DNA of 64,000 bases from Lachnospiraceae bacterium (GCA_022790615.1 JAAVXK010000012.1:19359-83358), one strand, 5' to 3'. Numbered from the stretch's first letter, positions 47,481-58,100 are shown. The notes: generated from the sequence alone by a model not told the origin. Made by a program: numbers and translations.

Positions 47481-49664
47481 ATGGAAGTGTTGCTTGTTTT
47501 AGTTATTGTTGCATCACTGCTGGCTCTCGGTTATGCCGCTTTCAACTTTATCGGGGTTAAAAAGATGGAAGAGGGAACCGAGAGAATGTCGGAAATTGCC
47601 GCGGCAATCAGGGTTGGAGCCAATGCATTTATCAATTATGAGTACAGGATAATTGCCGTTGTGGTTGCTGTGATAACCGTCGTATTTGCAGTGATATTTT
47701 CGGTTGAGTACGAGGGTTTCAGCTGGGAGCCGTCGGTATGCTTTGTGATTGGGGTTGCAATGAGCGCTCTGGCCGGATGGGTAGGAATGAAGATTGCCAC
47801 ATACGCAAATGTGCGTGTGTCTAATACGGCGAGAATTACAAAGAACATAGGACAGACGCTTAAGGTTGCGCTAAAGGGCGGCTCGGTTATGGGACTGTGT
47901 GTCGGCGGATTTGCGCTGTTGGGATTGTTTATTGTGTACATAATATTCGGATTTGGCCTGGGACTTTTGTCTGAGGAAGCGCTTATAGCGGGCGAACATG
48001 TATTTACACAGTGTCTTTCGTGTTATGCGCTCGGATGTTCGATTGTTGCGATGTTTAACCGCGTAGGCGGAGGAATCTATACGAAGGCGGCGGATATGGG
48101 AGCTGACCTTGTCGGAAAGACTGAGGCGCATATCCCTGAGGACGACCCGCGCAACCCGGCCACAATTGCCGATAATGTCGGCGACAATGTGGGTGACGTC
48201 GCCGGCCTTGGTTCCGACCTTCTCGAATCGTTTGTCGGCGCGATATCGTCTGCAATGATACTGGCGGTTAGCCTTGTCCTTGCGTCAATAGCTGGAAATT
48301 CTGCAATTCCTTATGACGTGCTTCAGAAATTAATGTATTTTCCGCTTGTGTTTGCATCGGTAGGTCTGATTGCATCTATCATCGGAATAGCGTATGTTTT
48401 GTTAAAGAAAGAATCGGATAATCCGCACAGGGATTTGAATATATCAACCTGGAGCGCTGCGCTGCTTACCATTATCGCAGGATTTGCCGCTACATATTTT
48501 ATGTTTGCGGACGAAACAAAAGAAGTCCTTTCGGCAGTCAGTTTTAATATGGGCTTTCTGTCGCCTTGGATTGCGGCGTCGCTAGGAGTGCTTAGCGGCG
48601 TTATAATAGGAGCGATTGCCGAGTATTATACGAGCTATGATTATAAGCCTACGCAGATGATATCGCATGCGTCGAAGGAAGGGCCTGCGCTTACAATTAC
48701 GCAGGGACTTGCAGTTGGAATGAAGTCGTGTATGCTGCCGCTGATTGTTCTGGGAATTACTACATATTTATCATATGCCGTTTCGGGTATGTTTGGAATT
48801 GCAATGGCGGCTGTCGGAATGTTGTCGTTTGTCTCGGCAACGGTTTCGGTTGACACATATGGGCCTATTTCGGACAATGCGGGAGGCATTGCCGAGATGT
48901 CGGAACTTGAGCCGGAGGTAAGGCAGATTACGGATAAGCTTGACTCGGTCGGCAATACGACTGCGGCAATCGGAAAAGGATTTGCTATTGGCTCGGCTTC
49001 GCTTGCCGCGCTGTCGCTTATGGTTTCTTTCCTGTACGCTTTCCAGCCGGTAGGCGCCGATTTGAATCTTAACTTTACCGACCCGAAGATTTTAGCGGGT
49101 GCGCTTATAGGAGGCGCGCTTCCTTATCTCTTTTCGGGCATGCTTATTGAGGCCGTTGCTAATGCGGCAAGGAAGATGGTTGAGGAGGTTCGAAGACAGT
49201 TTAAGGAGATTCCGGGAATCCTGGACGGAACATCGAAGCCGGATTATAAGACTTGTATAGAGATATCGTCGCAGGGAGCCATAAAAGAGATGAAAGTTCC
49301 GGCGATTCTCGCTATTATGTTTCCGCTTGTATCGGGATTTTTGTTTGGACCCTATTTTGTAGGAGGGCTTCTTATCGGGGCTACTCTTTCTGCAATCATG
49401 CTTGCTATATTTACCGGTAATGCGGGAGGAGCATGGGATAACGGAAAGAAGTACATCGAGTCAGGGCAGGTTGAAGGCCAGGGTAAAGGTTCGCCTGCAC
49501 ACGACGCGGCCGTCGTCGGTGATACGGTCGGGGACCCCCTTAAGGATACGGTCGGACCGTCGCTTGACATTCTAATTAAGATTATGTCTACAGTGTCGCT
49601 CGTGGCCGCCGTATTGTTCAGCAAGTACAATCTGTTGGACTGGATTATGAGAATTGTAAAATAG
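47481..49664 (+). CDS. hppA: Membrane-bound cation-translocating pyrophosphatase, K+-dependent type
   Basis: GGGIYTKAADMGADLVGKTEAHIPEDDPRNPATIADNVGDNVGDVAG; GNTTAAIGKG (Ala of K+-dependent class). Confidence 0.95.
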   Translation: MEVLLVLVIVASLLALGYAAFNFIGVKKMEEGTERMSEIAAAIRVGANAFINYEYRIIAVVVAVITVVFAVIFSVEYEGFSWEPSVCFVIGVAMSALAGWVGMKIATYANVRVSNTARITKNIGQTLKVALKGGSVMGLCVGGFALLGLFIVYIIFGFGLGLLSEEALIAGEHVFTQCLSCYALGCSIVAMFNRVGGGIYTKAADMGADLVGKTEAHIPEDDPRNPATIADNVGDNVGDVAGLGSDLLESFVGAISSAMILAVSLVLASIAGNSAIPYDVLQKLMYFPLVFASVGLIASIIGIAYVLLKKESDNPHRDLNISTWSAALLTIIAGFAATYFMFADETKEVLSAVSFNMGFLSPWIAASLGVLSGVIIGAIAEYYTSYDYKPTQMISHASKEGPALTITQGLAVGMKSCMLPLIVLGITTYLSYAVSGMFGIAMAAVGMLSFVSATVSVDTYGPISDNAGGIAEMSELEPEVRQITDKLDSVGNTTAAIGKGFAIGSASLAALSLMVSFLYAFQPVGADLNLNFTDPKILAGALIGGALPYLFSGMLIEAVANAARKMVEEVRRQFKEIPGILDGTSKPDYKTCIEISSQGAIKEMKVPAILAIMFPLVSGFLFGPYFVGGLLIGATLSAIMLAIFTGNAGGAWDNGKKYIESGQVEGQGKGSPAHDAAVVGDTVGDPLKDTVGPSLDILIKIMSTVSLVAAVLFSKYNLLDWIMRIVK

Positions 49665-49798
49665 ACGTTATTTCGGTATAATTTTTCTGGAAAATGTAAA
49701 CTATATAGGTAAGAATTGATGTGGGCGCTGCTGTATATCGACGCCAATTACAGGAGTATGAATGTCGGAAGAAATAATAAGAAAGGATTGGTTATTGT

Positions 49799-50020
49799 AT
49801 GAATCCGATGCAGTTAATGAAATTAAAAGGGAATTTCGGAGATTTCAAAAAACGTCATCAAAGGCTTACCAAATTTGTTAAAAAGATTGGCGGTACAATG
49901 GAGGATGGAACTGTCATTGAAATTGCAGTTACATCTCCTGCCGGGGAAACCGTCAAAACCAATATGAAAGTTACGCCGGAAGATATGAGTTTCTTTGAAT
50001 CCATTCGAAAACTTGGATAG
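49799..50020 (+). CDS. Small protein of unknown function
   Basis: 73 aa, own RBS-like upstream region, followed by a good terminator. Confidence 0.65.
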   Translation: MNPMQLMKLKGNFGDFKKRHQRLTKFVKKIGGTMEDGTVIEIAVTSPAGETVKTNMKVTPEDMSFFESIRKLG

Positions 50021-50046
50021 TTTAAAAGCTTTGTTAAACCAATATA

Positions 50047-50090
50047 AATGACCTGCACCGGTTGTGAAATTCTGGTGCAGGTCATTTTTA
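50047..50090 (+). terminator. Rho-independent terminator
   Basis: AATGACCTGCACC ... GGTGCAGGTCATT followed by TTTT. Confidence 0.85.
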
Positions 50091-50159
50091 CCGGTTATAT
50101 GTAACTGCGTATTATAATAAATATTATAAATACATTATAAAATACATTATAATAGGGTG

Positions 50160-50792
50160 TTATTTCCAGGCATATAGCCCGCCTTTCATTAATTTCAAAA
50201 CAACATCCGCGTTTTTAGCTAACTCGGTCGAATGCGTTACTACGATTACGCACTTGTTCATGCTATGGGCGCATTCTTTTAAAATATTCGTTATCTCAAT
50301 CGCCGTACTTTCATCAAGATTTCCCGTCGGCTCGTCCGCAAGTATAACGCCGGCGTCAGAAGCTACTGCACGGGCGATTGCTACCCGTTGCTGCTGTCCG
50401 CCGGAGAGCTTCAGAATATTTCGCCGGCTTTCTTCTTTTGTAAGACCTAAACGTTCTAAAACCGGCAAAGGCGGAAGTTTGGAAGTCAGGGCGACATTCT
50501 CGGCAGGCGTCATATAATCAATCAGATTATAGCTCTGAAAAATGAAAGCAACATTGTTTTTTCGATGCCATGCCAGCCCCTTTTTTTCGATATCTTCTCC
50601 TTGAAACAGCACCTGTCCATCAGAAGGACTATCCAAACCCCCGAGCAGCGAAAGCAGAGTTGTTTTTCCGCACCCGGACGGCCCGAGAATAGCATAGATT
50701 TTTCCTAAATCAAATTCGACAGATATATTGTTAAGAACAATTCTCTTCCTATCATAGGAATATTTAATATTACATGTTTTAATGATACTCAT
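50160..50792 (-). CDS. ABC transporter ATP-binding protein (MacB/LolD-like)
   Basis: GPSGCGKTTLLSLLGGLD, LSGGQQQRVAIARAVA, VILADEPTGNLDE. Confidence 0.94.
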   Translation of the reverse strand: MSIIKTCNIKYSYDRKRIVLNNISVEFDLGKIYAILGPSGCGKTTLLSLLGGLDSPSDGQVLFQGEDIEKKGLAWHRKNNVAFIFQSYNLIDYMTPAENVALTSKLPPLPVLERLGLTKEESRRNILKLSGGQQQRVAIARAVASDAGVILADEPTGNLDESTAIEITNILKECAHSMNKCVIVVTHSTELAKNADVVLKLMKGGLYAWK

Positions 50793-50804
50793 TTTTGTGT
50801 CCTC

Positions 50805-52136
50805 CTAACTCATTTTCACAAGAATATCTTTTGGTTTTGAGTGAATAACGCTCCACGATGAAGCAATAACCGATACGGCAATTATTAAAATTCCAATTAT
50901 GTATAATGGAAGCAGATAAGCTGCGTCAATCTGCACATTGAGACTTGTTGTTTCCGCTCCAATTCCGGATAATAAATACGCGCCTGTTTTTTGTGCTATC
51001 ATATTGCTAAACGGTATAGATGCCGCAAATGAAATAACAGCTACGATGAATGTTTCTGTAAAGATTTGCAAGATGATAGCAGCTCTGTTTTTTCCGATGG
51101 ATTGCAAAATGCCGATTTCTTTTTTTCGTCCTCGTATCCAGATTGTCAAAAGCAGGGTTAGAATAACAATGCTGGCGGCGGATATAATGATAAGGATGGT
51201 ATTCATGAGTGTTTGCAGGGAATCTAAAGGAGTAGATACAACATCATATTCTTCCGTATCAATGGTGAGTTTTAAGGTTTTTCCTTTTAATTCCGGCAAA
51301 GCGGAGATTTTGTCATAAACATTCTGAATGCTGACAGGGTCTTCTACATAGATTGACAATTGACTGTAGCCGTCATCTCCGTCGTTATCTTTGAAAATAT
51401 CCTCTACTCCGCCGTAATCGACATAACCGCAATTTGCAGGAATTTCGTCAGCTAACATTGCGTTTCCGGATGAACCTTCCGTACCGTCAAAAATTCCTAT
51501 GATTTCAAACTCGGATATACCGTCCGAATTATCAGATATACCGTCCGCATCAAGAGAGTACATTTTAATTTTAGCGCCGACAGATAGTTTATTATAATCC
51601 GCAAGTTCTTTTGAAATTAAACAGGTATATTTATCATTGGCCGTAATATGTCTGCCCTCTACCAATTTGTATTTGCCGCTTTGAAATGCCTTGCATTTTT
51701 CAGATGATAGAGTTACGGTATAACTTGATGATTCTCCGTATGGTGTATAACTTAATCCCAAAGAAGAAGGTAAGTACTTAAAATTAACCCCTGCCCCATA
51801 GTACCCCGCAGCCTCCTCGACATTGTAGTCTACAACACCATTAACCGTTTTGATTGCATCTACAATCTCCTGGGTAATATAATCTCCGTTATACGAATAG
51901 TCCATTCCTCCCCATTGGTTTGGCTGACCATCGCCCATATGACCGTCCGTATCAACATCAAGCAGGATTTTTCCTCCGATTGCAGTCTGGACGTCTGCTG
52001 CCGCACCTTTTGCCGCATTGCGGATGGCGATTCCTGTAAGCATGAAAGCTGCAATGAGCGTCAGCAATAAAAATAAAATAAATGTTTTAAACCGTTGTCT
52101 TATGCAGTATAAACCTGCTCTTTTCATAAAACCCAT
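50805..52136 (-). CDS. FtsX-like ABC transporter permease
   Basis: N-terminal TM, large extracytoplasmic domain, C-terminal IWIRGRKKEIGILQSIGKNRAAIILQ. Confidence 0.9.
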   Translation of the reverse strand: MGFMKRAGLYCIRQRFKTFILFLLLTLIAAFMLTGIAIRNAAKGAAADVQTAIGGKILLDVDTDGHMGDGQPNQWGGMDYSYNGDYITQEIVDAIKTVNGVVDYNVEEAAGYYGAGVNFKYLPSSLGLSYTPYGESSSYTVTLSSEKCKAFQSGKYKLVEGRHITANDKYTCLISKELADYNKLSVGAKIKMYSLDADGISDNSDGISEFEIIGIFDGTEGSSGNAMLADEIPANCGYVDYGGVEDIFKDNDGDDGYSQLSIYVEDPVSIQNVYDKISALPELKGKTLKLTIDTEEYDVVSTPLDSLQTLMNTILIIISAASIVILTLLLTIWIRGRKKEIGILQSIGKNRAAIILQIFTETFIVAVISFAASIPFSNMIAQKTGAYLLSGIGAETTSLNVQIDAAYLLPLYIIGILIIAVSVIASSWSVIHSKPKDILVKMS

Positions 52137-52148
52137 TTCACAGTCCTC

Positions 52149-53513
52149 CTATCTCATTTTTGTTAAAATTTCTTTTGGTTTGAGCCGCATAATTATAATA
52201 GACGATACGAAAGTCGAAGCTGCTATTACGACAACTTGGCATAAATAAACAAGCAGTGTTTTTATGGGGCTCAGTTTTAAATAGTTTTTAATCTGAATAC
52301 CGTCTTTCATTCTCACAGCAGACAGCGTATCATCATTTAACAGATTGGGCTGTAAATTGCTAAACAGATTTTGCCCTATATAATCTTTAACGGCAAAAGA
52401 AACAACATAAGATAAAATCAGGGCGACTATCGCAACGGACAGTACTTCCAACATAAAACCTGCCATAATCTGCCCTTTTGATATTCCTGCGGAAAGTAAA
52501 ATACCCGCTTCATACATCCGGCTGCGCATACGCATTGTTAATAGCAATATCAAAAACGCTGCGCTGACCGCCGATACAAGGACGAGCAATATTTTTACCA
52601 AATCGCCCAGGGCCGATAACTGGTCGGATATCTTGGAATATCCCAAATCATTGGTACGGATAAAATGCGTTGTCCAATCAATGGATGGCATAGCTCTTAC
52701 ATTGCCGATAATACTGTTAAGTCTTGCAGGGTCAGTAATGTAAAAGTCTGCTTCTCCCGTGTAAATACCTGTTTCGCTTTCATGCAACTCGTTTAAAACA
52801 TCAAGGCTCGCATATATTTCATTTTCAGCAATGCATGCCGTTGGTTTCACAGATGCGTCCGTTCTGTTCAATTGATACAATCCGGATACCTCCACCTCGG
52901 TATAGGCGGTCTTAACGGGTATCTCATCGACGTATGCTCCGTCGGCTTCACTTAAGCCTGCATGGGTCAGTGTCAGCGTATCGCCAACCGATATGTGGTT
53001 GTCGTTCGCGAGCTTTTCACTGATAAGAATTTTTCCGATATCGGTTTCGGTTATGTGTGTGCCCTCTGTCAAAACGGCTGATTTGTCTGCAAAACTGGAG
53101 GCAAGTGCGGAAAACCGAAGCGCTGTTACTTTTCCCATATTGTTTTCTTCAGTATGTTTATCACCCGGGATGAATTGGATTCTATCGCTTTTTGCAAAAC
53201 CGTAATTGATAGGATTATTATATTTGATATCGCCTGTCTGCATAATCTCATCTATTTCTTTTTGGGAAATATGGACATTGTGTTCCTTTACCTCTGCTTC
53301 GCCGTTTTCGTTCATTGACACTTCGGTGTTTGCCCTTATATAGAATGCTGCTCCGACAGATGTCCGAATATCTTTACCCAATCTATTTGACGCATTCAGA
53401 ATACCAAAACATGAAATCAGAAAAACTGCAACTACGAATACCACTAAAAACAGGCTTACAGTTTTTCCTTTTTTTCGTGATATGTATAGCAGAACTCTTT
53501 TTGTAAAATTCAT
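52149..53513 (-). CDS. FtsX-like ABC transporter permease
   Basis: Same architecture; MRMRSRMYEAGILLSAGISKGQIMAGFMLEV. Confidence 0.9.
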   Translation of the reverse strand: MNFTKRVLLYISRKKGKTVSLFLVVFVVAVFLISCFGILNASNRLGKDIRTSVGAAFYIRANTEVSMNENGEAEVKEHNVHISQKEIDEIMQTGDIKYNNPINYGFAKSDRIQFIPGDKHTEENNMGKVTALRFSALASSFADKSAVLTEGTHITETDIGKILISEKLANDNHISVGDTLTLTHAGLSEADGAYVDEIPVKTAYTEVEVSGLYQLNRTDASVKPTACIAENEIYASLDVLNELHESETGIYTGEADFYITDPARLNSIIGNVRAMPSIDWTTHFIRTNDLGYSKISDQLSALGDLVKILLVLVSAVSAAFLILLLTMRMRSRMYEAGILLSAGISKGQIMAGFMLEVLSVAIVALILSYVVSFAVKDYIGQNLFSNLQPNLLNDDTLSAVRMKDGIQIKNYLKLSPIKTLLVYLCQVVVIAASTFVSSIIIMRLKPKEILTKMR

Positions 53514-53642
53514 CTAATTGCCTCATCTCCTTCCTGTCTGTAATGAATCGTACAACCCTTTTATTTGTTTTTCATTTGATTTTTGTAAGGCTTTAATTTA
53601 ATTGCATAAAAGGGCAGCCGTTTTTGTGATGTCAAACTATTG

Positions 53643-55016
53643 TCAGTCTAAATAGAGGAAAAAGGTTACGCCATTTTCCGTGTTCTTTATACAATAGGTC
53701 ATACCGTGCAGGTCAAGTATTGTTTTTACAACGTATAGTCCCAGACCGCTTCCGCCGGTAGCTTTATTCCTTGATTTGTCTGCCCGATAAAAAGGCGTGA
53801 ACATATGGGGAAGGTCAGACTCTGGAATAGACGCGCCTGTATTATTTATAATGAGAACATTTCCTTTTTCACATGCCTGCAGGAATATGAAAACATCTTC
53901 TTTGCAGGGGGAGTGCCGAACAGCGTTTCCAATAATATTAGACAGGGCTTTCATCCATAGATTGGGATTGACAGACAAAATTATATCAGAACTGATATTT
54001 TGATGTATCGTAATATCTTTATTATATGCAATAGGCAAAACAGCCTGTATGGTGTCGTTCGTCGTCTGTTTTAGCGAAACGTCCTGCAAGGTCTCTTGTA
54101 AGTCTATGTTTTCCATTTTTGCTATTGTGATAATCTCGTTGACAAGATGCTCTATATTTTCAGTAGCCTTGAGGGCTTCTGGAAGATATTTTTTGTGATT
54201 TTGATAGTCCCCATATCCCAAAATCATATTTTCTATTTGCCCCTTTAAGATGGTAAGCGGTGTTTTCAACTCGTGAGATACTGCTGCAAAAAAGTTTCTG
54301 CGTTGTTCTTCCAACGCTTTAAATTTTTTAACATCTACGGTCAGCCGATAATTGGCATGTGTTAATTCTTCCATTGTATCTTGCAATCTGTCGGCCATTG
54401 TATTAAGGCTTGACGCAAGTATGCCAATCTCATCATTACTTTTAATATCACATTTCCAAGTCATATCAAGAGATGTCATTCGTTTGGAAATCTGACTGAT
54501 TTTAGCTATTGGACTGACAATAATCTTGCTGCATATAAAGGCGCTTAAAAACGACAGCGAAAGAATAATTGCAAATACGACAGGTAAGAAGCGGAGCATA
54601 ATGTCCACAATTATATCAGCCGTTTGTGATAGAGAAGATATCACAAGTGCATATTCTGTTTCACTGTCCGAAAATGTGACTGTTGTTGCAATACTTGACG
54701 TTGCTGTAATCAGCTGTTCCTCTGAGTTTATTTTGCCGAATCTTATAACGCTGTTATTGTCACTAAGAATTGCGGCTGAATTGTTTTGAATACAAAAATT
54801 AGATATTTCGTCAATCGCGTCCTCATAACGCATGTCCTGCAGTTTTAAAACAAGTTTTACCGTGTTTGCATCCAATTGCTTGTCGGATGTTACCTGATAT
54901 TGTCTTGGCAGGACTGTCAAGACAATTCCATAAATCAGCATACTGCAAATTGTAAGGGCAGAAAAGACCCATAAAAACACTTTTATACTTAAACTGTTCT
55001 TAATTTTCTTTCGCAA
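53643..55016 (-). CDS. Sensor histidine kinase
   Basis: HAMP-like region, FFAAVSHELKTPLTILKGQI, GSGLGLYVVKTIL. Confidence 0.94.
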   Translation of the reverse strand: MRKKIKNSLSIKVFLWVFSALTICSMLIYGIVLTVLPRQYQVTSDKQLDANTVKLVLKLQDMRYEDAIDEISNFCIQNNSAAILSDNNSVIRFGKINSEEQLITATSSIATTVTFSDSETEYALVISSLSQTADIIVDIMLRFLPVVFAIILSLSFLSAFICSKIIVSPIAKISQISKRMTSLDMTWKCDIKSNDEIGILASSLNTMADRLQDTMEELTHANYRLTVDVKKFKALEEQRRNFFAAVSHELKTPLTILKGQIENMILGYGDYQNHKKYLPEALKATENIEHLVNEIITIAKMENIDLQETLQDVSLKQTTNDTIQAVLPIAYNKDITIHQNISSDIILSVNPNLWMKALSNIIGNAVRHSPCKEDVFIFLQACEKGNVLIINNTGASIPESDLPHMFTPFYRADKSRNKATGGSGLGLYVVKTILDLHGMTYCIKNTENGVTFFLYLD

Positions 55017-55668
55017 TTCTATATCCCACCCCTCTAACCGTTTCGATATAATCGACGCGAAGCTTTTTTCGTAAATTCATGATATGGAAGTTCACGCCTT
55101 TTTCATCTCCCGCAAAGTCATATCCCCAGACCAGATTAAGAATATCGTCCCTTGTAAACACACGCCCCTTGTTTTTAAGGAATAGAAGTAATATCTCAAA
55201 TTCCAGGTGGGTAAGCGCTACCTCGTTTCCAAAAACAGTAACTCTTCGCTCAGTTTCGCTCAAATGCATGTCTTTATAACGGATAACGTCTGACGACGTA
55301 TCGGATGATGCGCGCCGCAAAAGGGCCTCCACACGCTTTAATACGAGCTTTATGGAAAATGGCTTTGTAATATAGTCGTCTGCAAGTTTGTCGAACCCTT
55401 TTATCTGCGCGTCCTCATTATCCAGCGCGGTTAAAAGGATAATCGGAATTTGCGACTCTCTCCGTATCATTTCGCACAATGTATATCCGTCTATTTTAGG
55501 AAGCATAATATCTAATAGTATAAGGTCAAAATCTTTTTCATGAAATTTGTTTATTCCTTCAAGACCGTCTGATGCGACAGTTACGCTATATCCCTCAAAG
55601 GTAAGCGGCTCAGACAGTATTTTTTGAATGGCTTTTTCGTCTTCAATAATTAGTATTTTTTTATCCAT
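55000..55668 (-). CDS. OmpR/PhoB-type response regulator
   Basis: ILIIEDEKAI, LDIMLPKIDGY, C-terminal winged helix (TVRGVGYRI); overlaps kinase gene by 17 nt. Confidence 0.95.
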   Translation of the reverse strand: MDKKILIIEDEKAIQKILSEPLTFEGYSVTVASDGLEGINKFHEKDFDLILLDIMLPKIDGYTLCEMIRRESQIPIILLTALDNEDAQIKGFDKLADDYITKPFSIKLVLKRVEALLRRASSDTSSDVIRYKDMHLSETERRVTVFGNEVALTHLEFEILLLFLKNKGRVFTRDDILNLVWGYDFAGDEKGVNFHIMNLRKKLRVDYIETVRGVGYRIAKEN

Positions 55669-55778
55669 ATATAAACCTCCCCGTATATTATACAGATTGA
55701 TTGTTAGTTTTTAATTAGTATTTTTTACAATGATTCTTATATTTAGGTCTATCGCTTAAAAATACTTTTACCGGCTTC

Positions 55779-55820
55779 GGACAACTGCTTATGTCAAATA
55801 TTAAATTTAAGCGGTTGCCC
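55779..55820. repeat. Imperfect inverted repeat related to the CAATCGCTTAAA family
   Basis: GGACAACTGCTTA (55779-55791) / TAAGCGGTTGCCC (55808-55820). Confidence 0.6.
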
Positions 55821-55888
55821 TGTTTATATTATAATTGTTAATGACAAAACAACGTATTTATAATATAATTGCCTTGGAGGTGTATTCA

Positions 55889-56647
55889 ATGGGAATAACT
55901 GCAATAATAATATTGTCTTTGATTCTCGCAATAATAATCAGCCTTATGGCGGCATTTTTTTACATAAGGAAAAAGCTGTCCGAATATTCAAAGGCGTTGT
56001 ACGGAACTTCAGATATAAGAGAGGGAATTGACAGGGCGAAAAGCGAGATGGAGCAGACGCCGAAATCCGTATCCGCCATGACAAGTATTTTTCTGCCGAA
56101 GATTATGAAAGACTTTCCGGCGTTTAATTATGATGAGATGCGAGAACTGTCAAAAGATGTTCTGACGGGCTATCTCATGGCAATTAATAGTAAGAATGCC
56201 GCATGCCTGAAATATGACGGTATAGATTTGCGAACAAAATTAGAGCAGCATATTATGAAGCTGTCGTCGAAAAACATGCATGAGCATTATGAGAATATAA
56301 AGATTCACCGGACGGAAATAAGCAATTATAAAAAGACAAAAGGAAGATGTATCATAACATTTCAGTCTTCAGTAGAAGCGCTTCATTATATTACCGACGA
56401 AAGCGGACGCGTTACCGAGGGGGACAAGGAATATAAGCTGCAGACGAAGTTTGATACTGATTTGCTGTACATACAGGACAGAGACCTTGTGGACGAGACG
56501 GAGAGCGCGTCTCTCGGCCTTACGTGTCCGAACTGCGGGGGACCTGTCAAAAGCCTTGGAGCAAAGGTCTGCGAATACTGCGGCGCCGGTATTGTTGAGA
56601 TTAATATTCACTCATGGGAGTTTTGTGAGATAAGAAGATGGCGGTAG
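55889..56647 (+). CDS. Membrane protein with C-terminal zinc ribbon (TIM44-like region possible)
   Basis: N-terminal TM; CPNCGGPVKSLGAKVCEYCGAGI; GGAGGTG upstream of ATG 55889. Confidence 0.7.
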   Translation: MGITAIIILSLILAIIISLMAAFFYIRKKLSEYSKALYGTSDIREGIDRAKSEMEQTPKSVSAMTSIFLPKIMKDFPAFNYDEMRELSKDVLTGYLMAINSKNAACLKYDGIDLRTKLEQHIMKLSSKNMHEHYENIKIHRTEISNYKKTKGRCIITFQSSVEALHYITDESGRVTEGDKEYKLQTKFDTDLLYIQDRDLVDETESASLGLTCPNCGGPVKSLGAKVCEYCGAGIVEINIHSWEFCEIRRWR

Positions 56648-56680
56648 TGTCAGTTGTAAAAAATTAGGAGGTGCTATTTT

Positions 56681-57418
56681 ATGAATAACAGAAGAGATGT
56701 TTTTTGGGGAATCATGTTTATTGCAATCGCGACATTTATTTTATTAAACCAGTTTGGGCTTGTTGATATGGTGATAGGGACGGGAAATATTGTTCTGGCC
56801 ATTGTTTTCTTGGCAACGCTGATAAAGAGTATAATGATGCTCAGTTTTCCGGGTATATTTATATCGCTTGCTTTTTTGTGGATAATATTTGACGATTATA
56901 TCGGCGTACCTCATATTTCGGAGGTTGTCGTGATATTTACAGCAGTTCTTTTTGCAATCGGTTTTTCTATGATATTTCCGAGTACGAAAAGAAAAATGAA
57001 TTATTTCAGCCGTGATGACCGGTGGAGTGATTATGGGGACGTCGACAGGGAGGGACGCCACCAGAAAGTCGTACATGACGAGAATGACGGCAAGGTATTC
57101 TGTTCTAACCGTTTTGGAGCTTCGGCGAAGTATGTTGACAGCAGAAATCTGAAAAGTGTGAGAATTGAAAATTCATTCGGGGAATTAAAAGTATACTTTG
57201 ACAATGCGATTATGGACGGAAACAGTGTCGAGATTTCGGTAAGCGTATCGTTTGGAGCGCTTGAACTGTATATTCCTAAAGAGTGGGCGGCGTTCAACAG
57301 GGTAAATGCACTTGCCGCTTCGGTAAAGGAAGCGAACCATGGCAATCCTGACGGAAACCATTCGGTCGTTCTCGTCGGAAGCGTGAGTTTTGGCGAGCTA
57401 TCAGTCATATACGTATAA
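56681..57418 (+). CDS. LiaF-like / cell wall-active antibiotics response family membrane protein
   Basis: Four TM segments then FGASAKYVDSRNLKSVRIENSFGELKVYFDNAIMDGNSVEISVSVSFGALELYIPKEW. Confidence 0.8.
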   Translation: MNNRRDVFWGIMFIAIATFILLNQFGLVDMVIGTGNIVLAIVFLATLIKSIMMLSFPGIFISLAFLWIIFDDYIGVPHISEVVVIFTAVLFAIGFSMIFPSTKRKMNYFSRDDRWSDYGDVDREGRHQKVVHDENDGKVFCSNRFGASAKYVDSRNLKSVRIENSFGELKVYFDNAIMDGNSVEISVSVSFGALELYIPKEWAAFNRVNALAASVKEANHGNPDGNHSVVLVGSVSFGELSVIYV

Positions 57419-57426
57419 AAAGTTAA

Positions 57427-57524
57427 GGGGCTGCAGAACATACGGTGGTTTTACAATATAATGTTGAAAACGGCATATTATATGCGTTTTATATTGTGAT
57501 AATCCGCTGTTTTTGAAAGCCCCC
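57427..57524. repeat. Long imperfect palindrome, terminator- or MITE-like
   Basis: GGGGCT ... AGCCCC outer ends, ACAATATAA/TTATATTGT, inner AAAACGGCATA-tta-TATGCGTTTT. Confidence 0.5.
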
Positions 57525-57573
57525 TATATAGATTTGGAATCAAAAGGTACTTTGACCCCTGGTATCTTAAGTC

Positions 57574-58002
57574 TTATGTACCGACAGAAAAATTCATGCC
57601 GGGAAGATATGTATTGTCAATCTTTCTGGCATTTTGTGCATATTCGTCATTGTTATATTTGATTTGGGTTTTGGTAGTACCGCCTGACACGTAGCTTCTT
57701 CCGCATTCCGGGCATATCGACGTATGTATTGACACGTTTGCCGCCATAACCTTTGCATTGCCTGCCTGCGCGGCTTTGGTGTATGCGTTGGACACATGTT
57801 CCTGTTCGTGGGCGCGGACAGCGGTGGCTGCCGCTTCGACGGATATATGCGCCGGAGATTTGAAAGAAACCATCTCGTCCGAACCGTCCTGGTATTTTCG
57901 GTTTTTGCATGTCGGGCATTCAATTTGGCCGGAGCGTATCAGCGCGCGTTTTTCACCGGCCGGAATACGTGTAATCTCAGCATCTGATAAACCTGCAATC
58001 AT
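57574..58002 (-). CDS. SprA-related putative metallopeptidase with Cys motifs
   Basis: AAATAVRAHEQEHVSNAYTKA (HExEH), CPTC and CPEC pairs. Confidence 0.65.
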   Translation of the reverse strand: MIAGLSDAEITRIPAGEKRALIRSGQIECPTCKNRKYQDGSDEMVSFKSPAHISVEAAATAVRAHEQEHVSNAYTKAAQAGNAKVMAANVSIHTSICPECGRSYVSGGTTKTQIKYNNDEYAQNARKIDNTYLPGMNFSVGT

Positions 58003-58100
58003 GGCAAGACCTCCTTGAATATATGTTATTTATACTGTTAATTCAGTATATCATATTATAATACGGATTGGTAGATTGTTATTAATTTTATATATCTTTC

